Positions 13,976-21,487 of a stretch of 32,160 nucleotides of DNA are shown in pieces. Position 1 is the first letter of the stretch, and every line of letters begins with the position of its first letter. The translations under genes and the position numbers were made by a program. Under the pieces are notes generated by a model. The model searched no databases. It was given only the letters and a program-made list of their open reading frames with translations, and was not told where the DNA came from. Source of the DNA: Candidatus Thiomargarita nelsonii (GTDB lineage Bacteria > Pseudomonadota > Gammaproteobacteria > Beggiatoales > Beggiatoaceae). The stretch is from contig JSZA02000076.1 of assembly GCA_000785145.2 (NCBI GenBank), positions 1-32,160 of the forward strand, read 5' to 3'.

Positions 13976-14158
13976 AGCTTGCTCCGCTTTACAATAAATA
14001 TATTGTGGTGCTTCACTGAAATACTTAAATAAAGCAGGGCATAGCCAACCTTCTAAATTATGGACTTCCCAACGATACCAATTTCCTCCATATTCGGAGC
14101 GAGCCCATACCAGTTCTGCTATTGCCCCTACATGCCATCTGAATATTTTCGAGTTGCC
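13976..14158 (-). pseudogene. Gene remnant without a start codon
   Basis: On the minus strand, after a TAA at 14159-14161, 61 codons read with protein-like composition, for example AELVWARSEYGGNWYRWEVH and LEGWLCPALFKYFSEAPQ. No ATG begins this frame, and it runs on into repeat-derived sequence at its 3' end. It overlaps the end of the 256-residue membrane protein gene in another frame, so that gene may have been fused to it or frameshifted. The many Trp and Tyr residues argue against chance reading, but I do not recognise the family. Confidence 0.4.
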
Positions 14159-14898
14159 TTAAGCCATTGCTGAAGTCCCTGACTTATCCAGCTTCCCTGA
14201 GTTTTGTTACATTGTAACAAAAATATTTCTTTTGTTGATGTAAAAAAAAAGAGGTAACGTCTTTTCACAATGATTTTATACTCAAAAATCACGACTTTTC
14301 CGGGTTCTATGATATCAGATTCCGGAAATTGTTCCTCTTTCTTAATAGTTCTCACGAAAAAATGACCTTCTTTTCCCTGAAATTGTAACTTGCCTTGATA
14401 GGCGGTTTTACGCCATATATAAAAACCAAACCGACGCCAAAATAAAACCTTATTTTTCCGTAATTCGATACGTGCCAGATATTTTCCATCTTGCGCCAAG
14501 CAAATCATAGCCACTATGAAAAAAAGAGTGCCAAAAAATAAAAACATTATCCATGCTTCTGACTGATTCCACCAGAGCCAGAGTATGGAAAAAACAATAA
14601 CAATAATAATCAGTATGATGTACCCAAAAACAACCGCAAACAGAGACTCCCCAGCAATACGGTAAGGTAGGGAGAGTGTACTTGCATCAGCTTGTTCTTC
14701 CACTTTGAGATTCAAGGCACTCTCAGGACGACGCCAACGCCATGTTGCCGTATTGTCTTCAGAGTGAGTCTGGTAATCAATGATAGGATGTTCTTCACTT
14801 ATTTTCCGTACTTTACGACTAAGCCTAAACGCCCCATAAGCGGCGAATATGCCCGCTAAGATTTTCGATATTGCGACTAACTCTTCCATACCTATCAC
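14128..14898 (-). CDS. Hypothetical membrane protein of the GtrA operon
   Basis: 256 residues. A short amphipathic or membrane segment lies at the N-terminus (AISKILAGIFAAYGAF). A cytoplasmic stretch follows, then two strong membrane spans near residues 88-135 (AVVFGYIILIIIVIVFSILW and IMFLFFGTLFFIVAMICLA). The soluble C-terminal half is rich in aromatic and basic residues. Family not recognised. The start is GTG at 14898 overlapping the gtrA stop by GTGA; an alternative ATG is at 14889. The overlap indicates translational coupling. The C-terminus runs into a gene remnant, so the end may have been shortened by a frameshift. Confidence 0.65.
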   Translation of the reverse strand: MIGMEELVAISKILAGIFAAYGAFRLSRKVRKISEEHPIIDYQTHSEDNTATWRWRRPESALNLKVEEQADASTLSLPYRIAGESLFAVVFGYIILIIIVIVFSILWLWWNQSEAWIMFLFFGTLFFIVAMICLAQDGKYLARIELRKNKVLFWRRFGFYIWRKTAYQGKLQFQGKEGHFFVRTIKKEEQFPESDIIEPGKVVIFEYKIIVKRRYLFFFTSTKEIFLLQCNKTQGSWISQGLQQWLKATRKYSDGM

Positions 14899-15368
14899 TT
14901 AAAAGAGAAATATTTGTGTCCTAAAAAACTGGTAAAGACTGGCACGCAAATGCCAATAAAATGGGCAATTTCTTCTACCCACTGTTCAATCCCAAGCCCA
15001 GGTAATATCACGATTGCCACCAATAAACTCACCACAAGGGTTTGAAAAATGGCAACTAAATTGACTAGCGTAAAATAGAAAAATTGGTGAGCTGTCTGCC
15101 CCGATTGTGCTTCAAACACAAACATACGATTTAAAATAAATGCCGTCAACATGCCAATAAGATAGGCAATGATGATAGCTGTCGCGTAGTTTAAAAATAG
15201 ACTTAATCCTATCCGCGATGAAAAATTGATTAAGGCTGCAAATCCCCCCACGATGAGAAATTTCAAAAATGCTGATGAAAAAAATTCCTGTTTTATCCAC
15301 TGCACGATTGACTTTTTATCCACAGTCAAAATATATGCGTTTTCTACTGCCAAATTCTCTGATTCCAC
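14895..15368 (-). CDS. GtrA family membrane protein
   Basis: 157 residues with four membrane spans starting near residue 33 (FLKFLIVGGFAALINFSSRIGLSLFL), in the spacing of the GtrA family (PF04138). The conserved N-terminal FLIVGGFAALIN, the central LIGMLTAFILNRMFVF and the C-terminal FLGHKYFSF are typical. GtrA proteins take part in moving polyprenyl-linked sugars across the inner membrane during surface polysaccharide modification. The start is GTG, with the stop of the FAD oxidoreductase gene 2 nt upstream. The first 28 residues, before the spans, are longer than in minimal GtrA proteins. Confidence 0.85.
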   Translation of the reverse strand: MESENLAVENAYILTVDKKSIVQWIKQEFFSSAFLKFLIVGGFAALINFSSRIGLSLFLNYATAIIIAYLIGMLTAFILNRMFVFEAQSGQTAHQFFYFTLVNLVAIFQTLVVSLLVAIVILPGLGIEQWVEEIAHFIGICVPVFTSFLGHKYFSFK

Positions 15369-15370
15369 TA

Positions 15371-16681
15371 CTATGAGTCTCCTATCTGTTGGGCTAATTG
15401 TTTGCCCATTTTAACACTTTCCGAAACGCCACGATCTTCGGGATAATAATAACAAGTATCAGCCATCACAAAACCTTCTATATTCGTTTGCATTGGCGGC
15501 AATTGCTGGTAAAAGTTGGGAGAGCAGATTGGCTGTGCAAACTCATAGCGAGAAACGTGGGCGGCTAACACCCAATCTTTGGCAAATTTTGGATTAATAC
15601 GATTCAAATAGCTAAGCACTTCTTCGATAAATGAAGCATTATCTTGTGTGTATTTCGCATGGGTTTTAGGCATATAAAAAGGCACATAGACAATCCCTTC
15701 ATCTTTTCTGACTGGATTAAGATTACTATATTCTATCAATCCCGGTATTTCCATATCGGGATCATTGATATTAAGCCAAAAGTTTTCGGTTAAGGCATAA
15801 CGCAACCTAAGCACAACGCAGACAACGGCACAATTGGCTATTTTTTTGATTTTATCTATTATTTCTACCGATAAATCGGGTACCAAACGAGGAACAAAAG
15901 GCAATGGAATAGTGGACACAACGCTATCATAAAAACGCTTTTCACCCTTAACAACAAGGGCTTCTAGCTGATTATTGACAGTCGTGACTTTTTCAACGCC
16001 CGTGTTAAGAAAAATATCTCCGTGCAATTCCAAAATACGCTTTTCCAAGGCACAGAGTAAGGTGTCTGAGCCGCCATCCAAGTAGCCTAATTGTTCAGTG
16101 AACAGGTTTTTTCTCGATTGAGCCAGGCGCTTGATACGGGTACCAATCCAAGCCGCAGAAATATTTTCTTTATGCTCGTAAAACTTATATTCAAATAAAT
16201 AGTCCCACAGCCTATAATAGGCGGTTTCGCCTACCCATTTTTTTAACCAAGGGATAGCATTTTGTTTATCTAAGCGTTCCCAATTGTTAACATTATTCGT
16301 ATAAAAGACATGGAGAGCATAACGCAGTTTTGAGATTAAACCCAATTTGGGAAAGGTGAGCAAATGAATTGGATCTCCCCATTTATAGAGTACTCCATTA
16401 TAAAAAAAGCCCATTTTTGTGTCTCGCCAACGCAGTTTATCAGAAATATTTAATTCGTTGAGCAAATCAAATAAGGGCTTATCGGGGCGACAAATAAAAT
16501 GGTAATAACGCTCAATTTTGAGTCCATCAAACTTAAAAGAGGCAGACATGCCACCAATGCGATCATCTCTTTCATAGAGATCAACTTGATGCTTATTTTT
16601 TAATAACTCGTAAGCACAAGCTAATCCCATAGGTCCGGCGCCTATTACAGCAATTTTTTTTTTATTGATTTTTGGTTGCAT
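15371..16681 (-). CDS. FAD/NAD(P)-dependent oxidoreductase, protoporphyrinogen oxidase-like
   Basis: 436 residues with an N-terminal Rossmann dinucleotide motif AVIGAGPMGLACAYEL (G14, G16, G19) and the acidic residue of LYERDDRIGGMSASF. The body and the C-terminal FAD contact (MADTCYYYPEDRGVSESVKMG) match flavin amine oxidase / protoporphyrinogen-oxidase-like proteins found in polysaccharide and polyprenyl-sugar gene clusters. The substrate is unknown. It starts 1 nt after the epimerase stop and ends 2 nt before gtrA, so all act in one operon, probably on a lipid-linked sugar or related isoprenoid. Confidence 0.78.
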   Translation of the reverse strand: MQPKINKKKIAVIGAGPMGLACAYELLKNKHQVDLYERDDRIGGMSASFKFDGLKIERYYHFICRPDKPLFDLLNELNISDKLRWRDTKMGFFYNGVLYKWGDPIHLLTFPKLGLISKLRYALHVFYTNNVNNWERLDKQNAIPWLKKWVGETAYYRLWDYLFEYKFYEHKENISAAWIGTRIKRLAQSRKNLFTEQLGYLDGGSDTLLCALEKRILELHGDIFLNTGVEKVTTVNNQLEALVVKGEKRFYDSVVSTIPLPFVPRLVPDLSVEIIDKIKKIANCAVVCVVLRLRYALTENFWLNINDPDMEIPGLIEYSNLNPVRKDEGIVYVPFYMPKTHAKYTQDNASFIEEVLSYLNRINPKFAKDWVLAAHVSRYEFAQPICSPNFYQQLPPMQTNIEGFVMADTCYYYPEDRGVSESVKMGKQLAQQIGDS

Positions 16682-16682
16682 T

Positions 16683-17624
16683 TTAACGTTTTAGCACAAT
16701 TTGACTATATTCTTCATCCCAAAAAGTTTCACGGATAGCCTCCTCAAACGGCGTTTGTGTCACGCCAAAAACTTCTTGGGTATTAACCCCAGTAAAATGA
16801 TCGCCAGCCGTTAGGGCTTTCAACTGATCAGCCGTAAAAGGCGGTTTGCGACTAAAGACGGCGTAGATTTTCAACAGCGCATAAAACAACGAATAAGGTA
16901 TGTGAATAATCAGCGTCTTCAATTTTTTGACCTTTTTAATCGTGCGTATGATATCGACATAATCAACTTGATCATTACCTACAACGTCATAAATCGCACC
17001 ATCCGGTTGATTTTCCATACAATGAATAATCATCCGACAAAAGTCTTTATTATACAAAGGTTGGCGCATATAACGACCATGCCCTGGAATAGGGAATACT
17101 GGCACCCATTTCATAAAGCGCGATAACCAACCCAGATGTTTGGGATCAAACCAACCAAACATTAAAGTTGGGCGCAAGATACAATGCTTAATCCCGCTGC
17201 GAATGACGATTTCTTCTTGTTGTTTTTTGGTATGGGTATAATCATCATCTGCGACAGAATTCACGACTGATGAACTGATATGTACGATATAAGGTACATG
17301 GTGCTGGCGTGCCGCCTCTAAGACGCGCTGAGTCGATTCGATATTGTTGCGGACAAATAATGCCGAATTTTTACCGGTAATTTGTGCTTGAAGCATAACT
17401 AAACAGGTGGCATCTGCAAAGGCATTTTGCCAATCGCCGCTGTTTGCCATATCAGCTAAAATCGTTTCAACGTCGGGATGTAAATCTTTAAGGATATTCA
17501 AATTGTAAGCATGTTTATCAATGGCGACAATATGCTTGTAGCCTTTGAGTTGCACAATCAGATTTTGTCCAACTAAACCTGCTGCCCCCACTATAACAAT
17601 TATTTTGTCTTTTAAATTAATCAT
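16683..17624 (-). CDS. NAD-dependent epimerase/dehydratase family protein
   Basis: 313 residues, extended short-chain dehydrogenase fold. The NAD-binding motif GAAGLVGQ is at residues 13-20, the catalytic pair is Y129 and K133 (YTHTK), and the Ser of HISSSVVNS lies just before. LRPTLMFGWFDPKHLGW is the usual substrate-loop segment. Members epimerise, dehydrate or reduce nucleotide sugars and related molecules; the exact reaction cannot be told. It is the first gene of the minus-strand operon with the FAD oxidoreductase and gtrA. Only 26 bp separate its ATG from the divergent argH start. Confidence 0.82.
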   Translation of the reverse strand: MINLKDKIIVIVGAAGLVGQNLIVQLKGYKHIVAIDKHAYNLNILKDLHPDVETILADMANSGDWQNAFADATCLVMLQAQITGKNSALFVRNNIESTQRVLEAARQHHVPYIVHISSSVVNSVADDDYTHTKKQQEEIVIRSGIKHCILRPTLMFGWFDPKHLGWLSRFMKWVPVFPIPGHGRYMRQPLYNKDFCRMIIHCMENQPDGAIYDVVGNDQVDYVDIIRTIKKVKKLKTLIIHIPYSLFYALLKIYAVFSRKPPFTADQLKALTAGDHFTGVNTQEVFGVTQTPFEEAIRETFWDEEYSQIVLKR

Positions 17625-17650
17625 CTATTTCCATTATTATATATATATTT

Positions 17651-19027
17651 ATGAGCATAGAAAAACCTTGGACAGGGCGCTTCACGGCACCCACTGATGC
17701 TTTTGTCGAAGCCTTTACCGCTTCAGTCAGCTTTGATCAACGTTTATATCAATATGACATCATGGGCTCCATCGCCCATGCCCGTATGTTAGCGCATGTT
17801 GGCGTTTTGACAGAGCCAGAATGTACACAAATTGTTGAAGGCTTGACCGAAATTGAACAAGAAATTAAGCGAGAAGCCTTTGAATGGTCAATCGCTTTAG
17901 AAGATGTTCACATGAATATCGAATCTCGCCTGACGCAAAAAATTGGGGCGGTGGGTAAAAAATTGCACACGGGGCGCTCTCGAAATGATCAAGTTGCGAC
18001 CGATATTCGTCTCTATTTGCGCGATGAAATCGAACTGATTCGTAGCGAATTGACGCGACTTTTGACGGCTTTAGCTGACGTTGCCGAGCGTGAGGCTGAA
18101 ACTTTGATGCCTGGTTTTACACATTTGCAAAGCGCACAACCGACGACATTTGGACATCATTTGTTAGCTTGGAGTGAAATGTTATTGCGTGATAGGCTAC
18201 GATTACAAGATTGTCGCAAACGTCTCAATAGTATGCCCCTTGGTGCTGCCGCCCTCGCGGGCACGAGTTATCCGATAGATCGTCACTATGCCGCAGAATT
18301 ATTAGGTTTTGAGAGTATAGCCGAAAATTCTTTGGATGCTGTCAGTGATCGCGACTTTGCGATTGAATTTACAGCCGCCGCTGCGATCTTGATGATGCAC
18401 TTGTCGCGTTTTTCTGAAGAATTGATTTTATGGTCATCAGCGCAATTTAATTTTATTGAATTAAGCGATGCCTTTTGCACGGGCTCATCCATCATGCCTC
18501 AGAAAAAAAACCCGGATGTACCCGAATTGGTACGTGGAAAAACGGGGCGCGTCTATGGTCATTTGACCAGTTTATTGACTTTGATGAAATCGCAGCCATT
18601 AGCCTATAATAAGGATAATCAAGAAGATAAAGAGCCCTTGTTTGATACAGTCGATACACTCAAAGGCAGTTTGCGCGTTTTTGCAGACATGATACCGACT
18701 TTACAAGTGCAACGTGACCAAATGCGTGCTGCCGCCCAGCGGGGTTTTAGCACCGCCACGGATTTAGCGGATTATCTAGTACGCAAAGGGGTGGCATTTC
18801 GAGATGCCCATGAGATTGTGGGCAAAGCAGTGCGACATTGTATTGATAATGGATGTGAGCTAGAGGCTTTAAGTTTAGAGCTATTTCAAGAATTTTCGCC
18901 ACAAATTGAAGATGATGTGTATGAAATATTAACATTGGATGGCTCAATTAATGCCCGTAATCATATCGGGGGGACAGCACCGCGCCAAGTACGGGCGGCT
19001 GTAAAACGTTTGCGGGGGCGTTTATAA
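17651..19027 (+). CDS. argH: Argininosuccinate lyase
   Basis: 458 residues, the usual length. The fumarase/lyase signature GSSIMPQKKNPDVPELVRGK is complete and carries the catalytic Ser region. LHTGRSRNDQVATDIRL, the HTGRSRNDQ substrate-binding motif, is near residue 105, and PGFTHLQSAQP follows. It splits argininosuccinate into arginine and fumarate, the last step of arginine synthesis. No other arg genes are in the window. No clear Shine-Dalgarno precedes the ATG; the 26 bp to the divergent gene are almost pure A/T. The hairpin repeat at 19031-19072 begins 3 nt after the stop. Confidence 0.96.
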   Translation: MSIEKPWTGRFTAPTDAFVEAFTASVSFDQRLYQYDIMGSIAHARMLAHVGVLTEPECTQIVEGLTEIEQEIKREAFEWSIALEDVHMNIESRLTQKIGAVGKKLHTGRSRNDQVATDIRLYLRDEIELIRSELTRLLTALADVAEREAETLMPGFTHLQSAQPTTFGHHLLAWSEMLLRDRLRLQDCRKRLNSMPLGAAALAGTSYPIDRHYAAELLGFESIAENSLDAVSDRDFAIEFTAAAAILMMHLSRFSEELILWSSAQFNFIELSDAFCTGSSIMPQKKNPDVPELVRGKTGRVYGHLTSLLTLMKSQPLAYNKDNQEDKEPLFDTVDTLKGSLRVFADMIPTLQVQRDQMRAAAQRGFSTATDLADYLVRKGVAFRDAHEIVGKAVRHCIDNGCELEALSLELFQEFSPQIEDDVYEILTLDGSINARNHIGGTAPRQVRAAVKRLRGRL

Positions 19028-19030
19028 AAA

Positions 19031-19072
19031 TAGGAGTCCAAGATTTTAGGAGTCCAAGATTTATCTTGGACT
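19031..19072. repeat. One truncated and one complete GGAGTCC hairpin repeat
   Basis: AGGAGTCCAAGATTTT is followed at once by a complete TAGGAGTCCAAGATTTATC / TTGGAC hairpin, so a partial copy sits head-to-tail with a full one. It lies between argH and the tRNA promoter. An A run, not a T run, follows. Confidence 0.8.
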
Positions 19073-19104
19073 AAAAAAAACTAGCATTATTGATTTGAAC
19101 CGTG

Positions 19105-19110
19105 TATAAT
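19105..19110 (+). promoter_or_regulatory. Minus-10 box of the tRNA promoter
   Basis: Perfect TATAAT followed by a GC-rich discriminator (GCCCG), as in stringently controlled tRNA promoters. No good minus-35 box stands at the usual distance. The tRNA-Ala begins 16 nt downstream. Confidence 0.6.
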
Positions 19111-19126
19111 GCCCGTCCATTCAAGT

Positions 19127-19202
19127 GGGGCCGTAGCTCAGTTGGGAGAGTGCTGCGTTCGCAATGCAGAGGTCGGGAGTTCGACCCTCCTCGGCTCCAC
19201 CA
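19127..19202 (+). tRNA. tRNA-Ala (anticodon CGC)
   Basis: A 76-nt cloverleaf. The acceptor stem GGGGCCG pairs with CGGCTCC, the D arm is GCTC/GAGT and the anticodon stem CTGCG/TGCAG encloses the loop TTCGCAA. The T arm contains GTTCGA. The CCA end is encoded. Anticodon CGC reads the Ala codon GCG. Confidence 0.95.
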
Positions 19203-19204
19203 TA

Positions 19205-19281
19205 GTCCCTGTGGCATAACTGGATAATGCACTGGCCTCCTAAGCCGGAGATTCTGGGTTCGAGTCCCAGCGGGGGCACCA
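19205..19281 (+). tRNA. tRNA-Arg (anticodon CCT)
   Basis: A 77-nt cloverleaf. The acceptor stem GTCCCTG pairs with CGGGGGC, and the anticodon stem CTGGC/GCCGG encloses the loop CTCCTAA. The T arm contains GGTTCGAGTCC. CCA is encoded. Anticodon CCT reads AGG. Only 2 nt separate it from the tRNA-Ala, so both come from one transcript; an eight-T run follows. Confidence 0.94.
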
Positions 19282-19314
19282 TTTTTTTTCCACTCCAATT
19301 TAATTTTTTTCACC

Positions 19315-19432
19315 TCGCCCAAAATCGCCCAAAATCGCCCAAAATAAATTTTGGACTCCAAAAGAAAATCGCCCAAAATAAATTTTGGACTCCAAAAGAA
19401 AATCGCCCAAAATAAATTTTGGACTCCAAAAG
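19315..19432. repeat. Perfect 34-bp tandem repeat array upstream of holA
   Basis: Three identical 34-bp units (19331-19364, 19365-19398, 19399-19432) each begin AAAATCGCCC and contain the palindrome CCAAAATAAATTTTGG followed by ACTCC, a GGAGTCC-family hairpin. Two extra copies of the 10-bp start precede them. There are no spacers, so it is not a CRISPR. The array ends 14 nt before the holA start. Confidence 0.9.
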
Positions 19433-19446
19433 AAAATAGTCTGAAA

Positions 19447-20469
19447 ATGAAATTGAAAGCCGCTCAACTAAGCAATCATCTCAAGCGACAAGGACTCTCA
19501 CCTATCTATCTCTTAACCGGGGATGAGCCTTTACAAATGATGGAATGTGCGGATATTCTACGATCTTTTGCCCGTCAGCAAGGTTTTAATGAGCGAGTTG
19601 TTTTAAGCGTCGAATCGAAATATGATTGGGAAAACCTTGAAGAACAAGCGGATAGTTTTTCTTTATTTGCCAATAAGCGTTTGTTAGAAATTCGATTAGG
19701 CGCTCATTCCCCTGGAACCGATGGCACTAAAGCCTTGATAGCCTATTCGGACAAACCCCCGCCTGATGCCATCTTATTAATCACCACTGATAAACTTGAT
19801 ACTAAAAAACAAAAAACGAAATGGTTTAAAATATTAAGTGAGCGAAGCGTGCTTATACAAATATGGCCTCTCAATGTATCAGAATTGCCCGGCTGGATAA
19901 CCCAACGTATGAGGCAATCTGGTTTACAAGCGTCTCCAGAGGCTATCAATATAATAGCGGAACGCGCTGAGGGACATTTACTCGCTTGCACTCAAGAAAT
20001 TGAAAAGCTGCATTTATTATATGGCAAAGGGCAGATTGATACAGCACAAGTACTAGATGCCGTCGTAGATAGTGCCCGTTTTGACGTGTTTAATTGGGTG
20101 GATACCGTATTGACAGGTGATGTGCCGCGCTTTGTCCGTCAATTACAGGGCTTACAAGCAGAAGGGGTTGAAGTGATTGTAGTGGCGTGGGCTTTAAATA
20201 AAGAAATACGCAATTTATGTTATATGACTTATACACTACAATCGGGACAAAGCATCGCTCAAATACTTAAAACTTATCGTATTTGGGCACGACGTCAAAA
20301 TGCCATATCCCGCGCTATTAAGAGATATTCAAAGCCTCAACGGTGGCGGCAATTTTTGCGGGATACGGTACAAATTGATCGTATGATAAAAGGATTGGAA
20401 AGTGGCAATCCTTGGGACGAATTGCAGCAATTGAGTTTACAAATAGCGGGAGTGAAATTATTTAGCTAA
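19447..20469 (+). CDS. holA: DNA polymerase III delta subunit
   Basis: 340 residues, matching the usual HolA length (343 in E. coli). It opens and loads the beta clamp within the clamp-loader complex. The N-terminus KLKAAQLSNHLKRQGLSPIY with LLTGDEPLQ is the typical delta start. A segment such as IAERAEGHLLACTQEIEKL, with the following VVDSARFDVFNWVDTVLTGD, is characteristic of the domain II/III region. The frame is open upstream to 19351, but that extension is encoded by the 34-bp tandem array and is not expected to be native. The spacing before ATG shows no strong Shine-Dalgarno. A copy of the last 113 bp of this gene lies at 21158-21270. Confidence 0.92.
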   Translation: MKLKAAQLSNHLKRQGLSPIYLLTGDEPLQMMECADILRSFARQQGFNERVVLSVESKYDWENLEEQADSFSLFANKRLLEIRLGAHSPGTDGTKALIAYSDKPPPDAILLITTDKLDTKKQKTKWFKILSERSVLIQIWPLNVSELPGWITQRMRQSGLQASPEAINIIAERAEGHLLACTQEIEKLHLLYGKGQIDTAQVLDAVVDSARFDVFNWVDTVLTGDVPRFVRQLQGLQAEGVEVIVVAWALNKEIRNLCYMTYTLQSGQSIAQILKTYRIWARRQNAISRAIKRYSKPQRWRQFLRDTVQIDRMIKGLESGNPWDELQQLSLQIAGVKLFS

Positions 20470-20554
20470 GGAATCCAAGATTTTTCTTGATGACAAATGG
20501 CAAAAAAAAAGATAGTATAGTTGATGAATGTACAATCATTATTGGAGACTCGAA

Positions 20555-20881
20555 ATGACTCGTAATTTGCTAGCTTGTTTTTTTATCTCAATTTTTTTAT
20601 CAACGCCCGTTTTGGCAGATGACTTTTTCGATGGCTGGGTTGCTCTTGAAAAAGGGGAATATGCGAAGGCTTTAGAATTGTTTCGCGAGCCCGCTAACCA
20701 GGGACATGCCCAAGCGCAATACTTTTTAGGTATGATGTACGACAAAGGCTATGGTGTCACTGAGGATGACCAAACAGCCATCAAGTGGCATCGCAAAGCG
20801 GCAGAACAAGGGCATATAGATGCCTTCAAGAGTTTGAAGGAGATAAATGCTTCTGATTTTACTGAGTCCCAGTCAGACTAA
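20555..20881 (+). CDS. Secreted Sel1-repeat protein, copy 1
   Basis: 108 residues. Signal peptide MTRNLLACFFISIFLSTPVLA is followed by a short acidic start. One TPR-like helix pair (DGWVALEKGEYAKALELF) and one Sel1 repeat (AQAQYFLGMMYDKGYGVTED, then AIKWHRKAAEQG) follow. Sel1 repeats mediate protein-protein contacts; the partner is unknown and the protein is probably periplasmic. The ATG at 20555 is chosen because GGAG lies 9 nt upstream and the signal peptide begins there, not at the upstream Met (20528). The stop codon lies in the loop of a CAGTCAGAC/GTCTGACTG hairpin (20871-20893). It is a paralogue of the gene at 21488. Confidence 0.8.
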   Translation: MTRNLLACFFISIFLSTPVLADDFFDGWVALEKGEYAKALELFREPANQGHAQAQYFLGMMYDKGYGVTEDDQTAIKWHRKAAEQGHIDAFKSLKEINASDFTESQSD

Positions 20882-21157
20882 AAGTCTGACTGTTAGCATT
20901 AAACACCCAAACCACGCAATAATAAAGCCAGTCAAAAAATTAAATCTTGACAGACAGACAATAATTATTTGTAGTATCTTTGGCTTTGTTGAAACAAATA
21001 TAGATTAGCGTGCCTCAAAATCTGTGTAGGGGCAATCCCTTGTGGTTGCCTTAATTATATATAATTAAAGGTGATAGATGGTTTATCACCCCAGGGAACT
21101 TGCTCCTTAAACATAACCAAGGCCGGATTTTGTGGTTTTGGCGTTTTAAAGTAAGTG
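20882..21157. other. Intergenic stretch with a small repeat fragment
   Basis: No gene is seen. A CAGTCAGAC/GTCTGACTG hairpin ends at 20893. A TAGGGGCAATCCCTTGTGG-type repeat fragment is at about 21026-21052. A TTGACA at about 20951 has no convincing minus-10 partner. Confidence 0.5.
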
Positions 21158-21270
21158 TTGCGGGATACGGTACAAATTGTTCGTATGATAAAAAGGGGGA
21201 AAATGGTAATCCTTGGGATGAATTGCTGCAATTGAGTTTACAAATAGCGGGTGTGAAATTATTTGCCTAA
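21158..21270 (+). pseudogene. Duplicated 3' end of holA
   Basis: Starting TTGCGGGATACGGTACAAATT, this stretch repeats the last 113 or so bases of holA (20356-20469) with a few substitutions and a small indel, through the TAA at 21268-21270. No start or upstream part is present, so it is a fragment left by the duplication that also produced the second Sel1 gene. Confidence 0.88.
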
Positions 21271-21298
21271 ACATAAAAAAAATAATCCCAAAGATATA

Positions 21299-21434
21299 GG
21301 ACTTACGCATTGACAAATTAATTAATTTGTAAATTCAAATTATTAGCTGCATTTGTTGAAGTTTTATATAACTTTAATAATTATTTTTAACTAATTGATT
21401 TAGCGATTAATTATTTTTGTCAATGCGTACTATA
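21299..21434. mobile_element. Second type of MITE-like element
   Basis: TACGCATTGACAAA at 21304-21317 and its exact complement at 21416-21429 form 14-bp inverted ends around about 100 bp of very AT-rich DNA without a gene. Bases outside (GGACT...) may extend the left end imperfectly. It lies between the holA fragment and the second Sel1 gene, in a place where copy 1 has only a short spacer, so it was inserted after or during the duplication. No certain target duplication was found. Confidence 0.6.
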
Positions 21435-21487
21435 CTAGATGGCAAAAAAAAAGATAATACAACTTTTCTCATTATTGGAGACTCGAA

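Noticed and set aside
19052..19080. Hairpin after argH as an intrinsic terminator
   Set aside because: On the argH strand the hairpin is followed by an A run, not T; it would only fit the opposite strand, where no gene ends.
19315..19432. Possible CRISPR array
   Set aside because: The 34-bp units are directly adjacent with no spacers, and no cas genes are present; it is a plain tandem repeat.
19351..19446. Longer HolA starting at 19351
   Set aside because: The additional 32 residues are encoded by the tandem repeat array; HolA family length and start fit the ATG at 19447.
20528..20554. Upstream Met for the first Sel1 protein
   Set aside because: Nine extra residues before the signal peptide, no ribosome site, and the paralogue starts at the equivalent of 20555.
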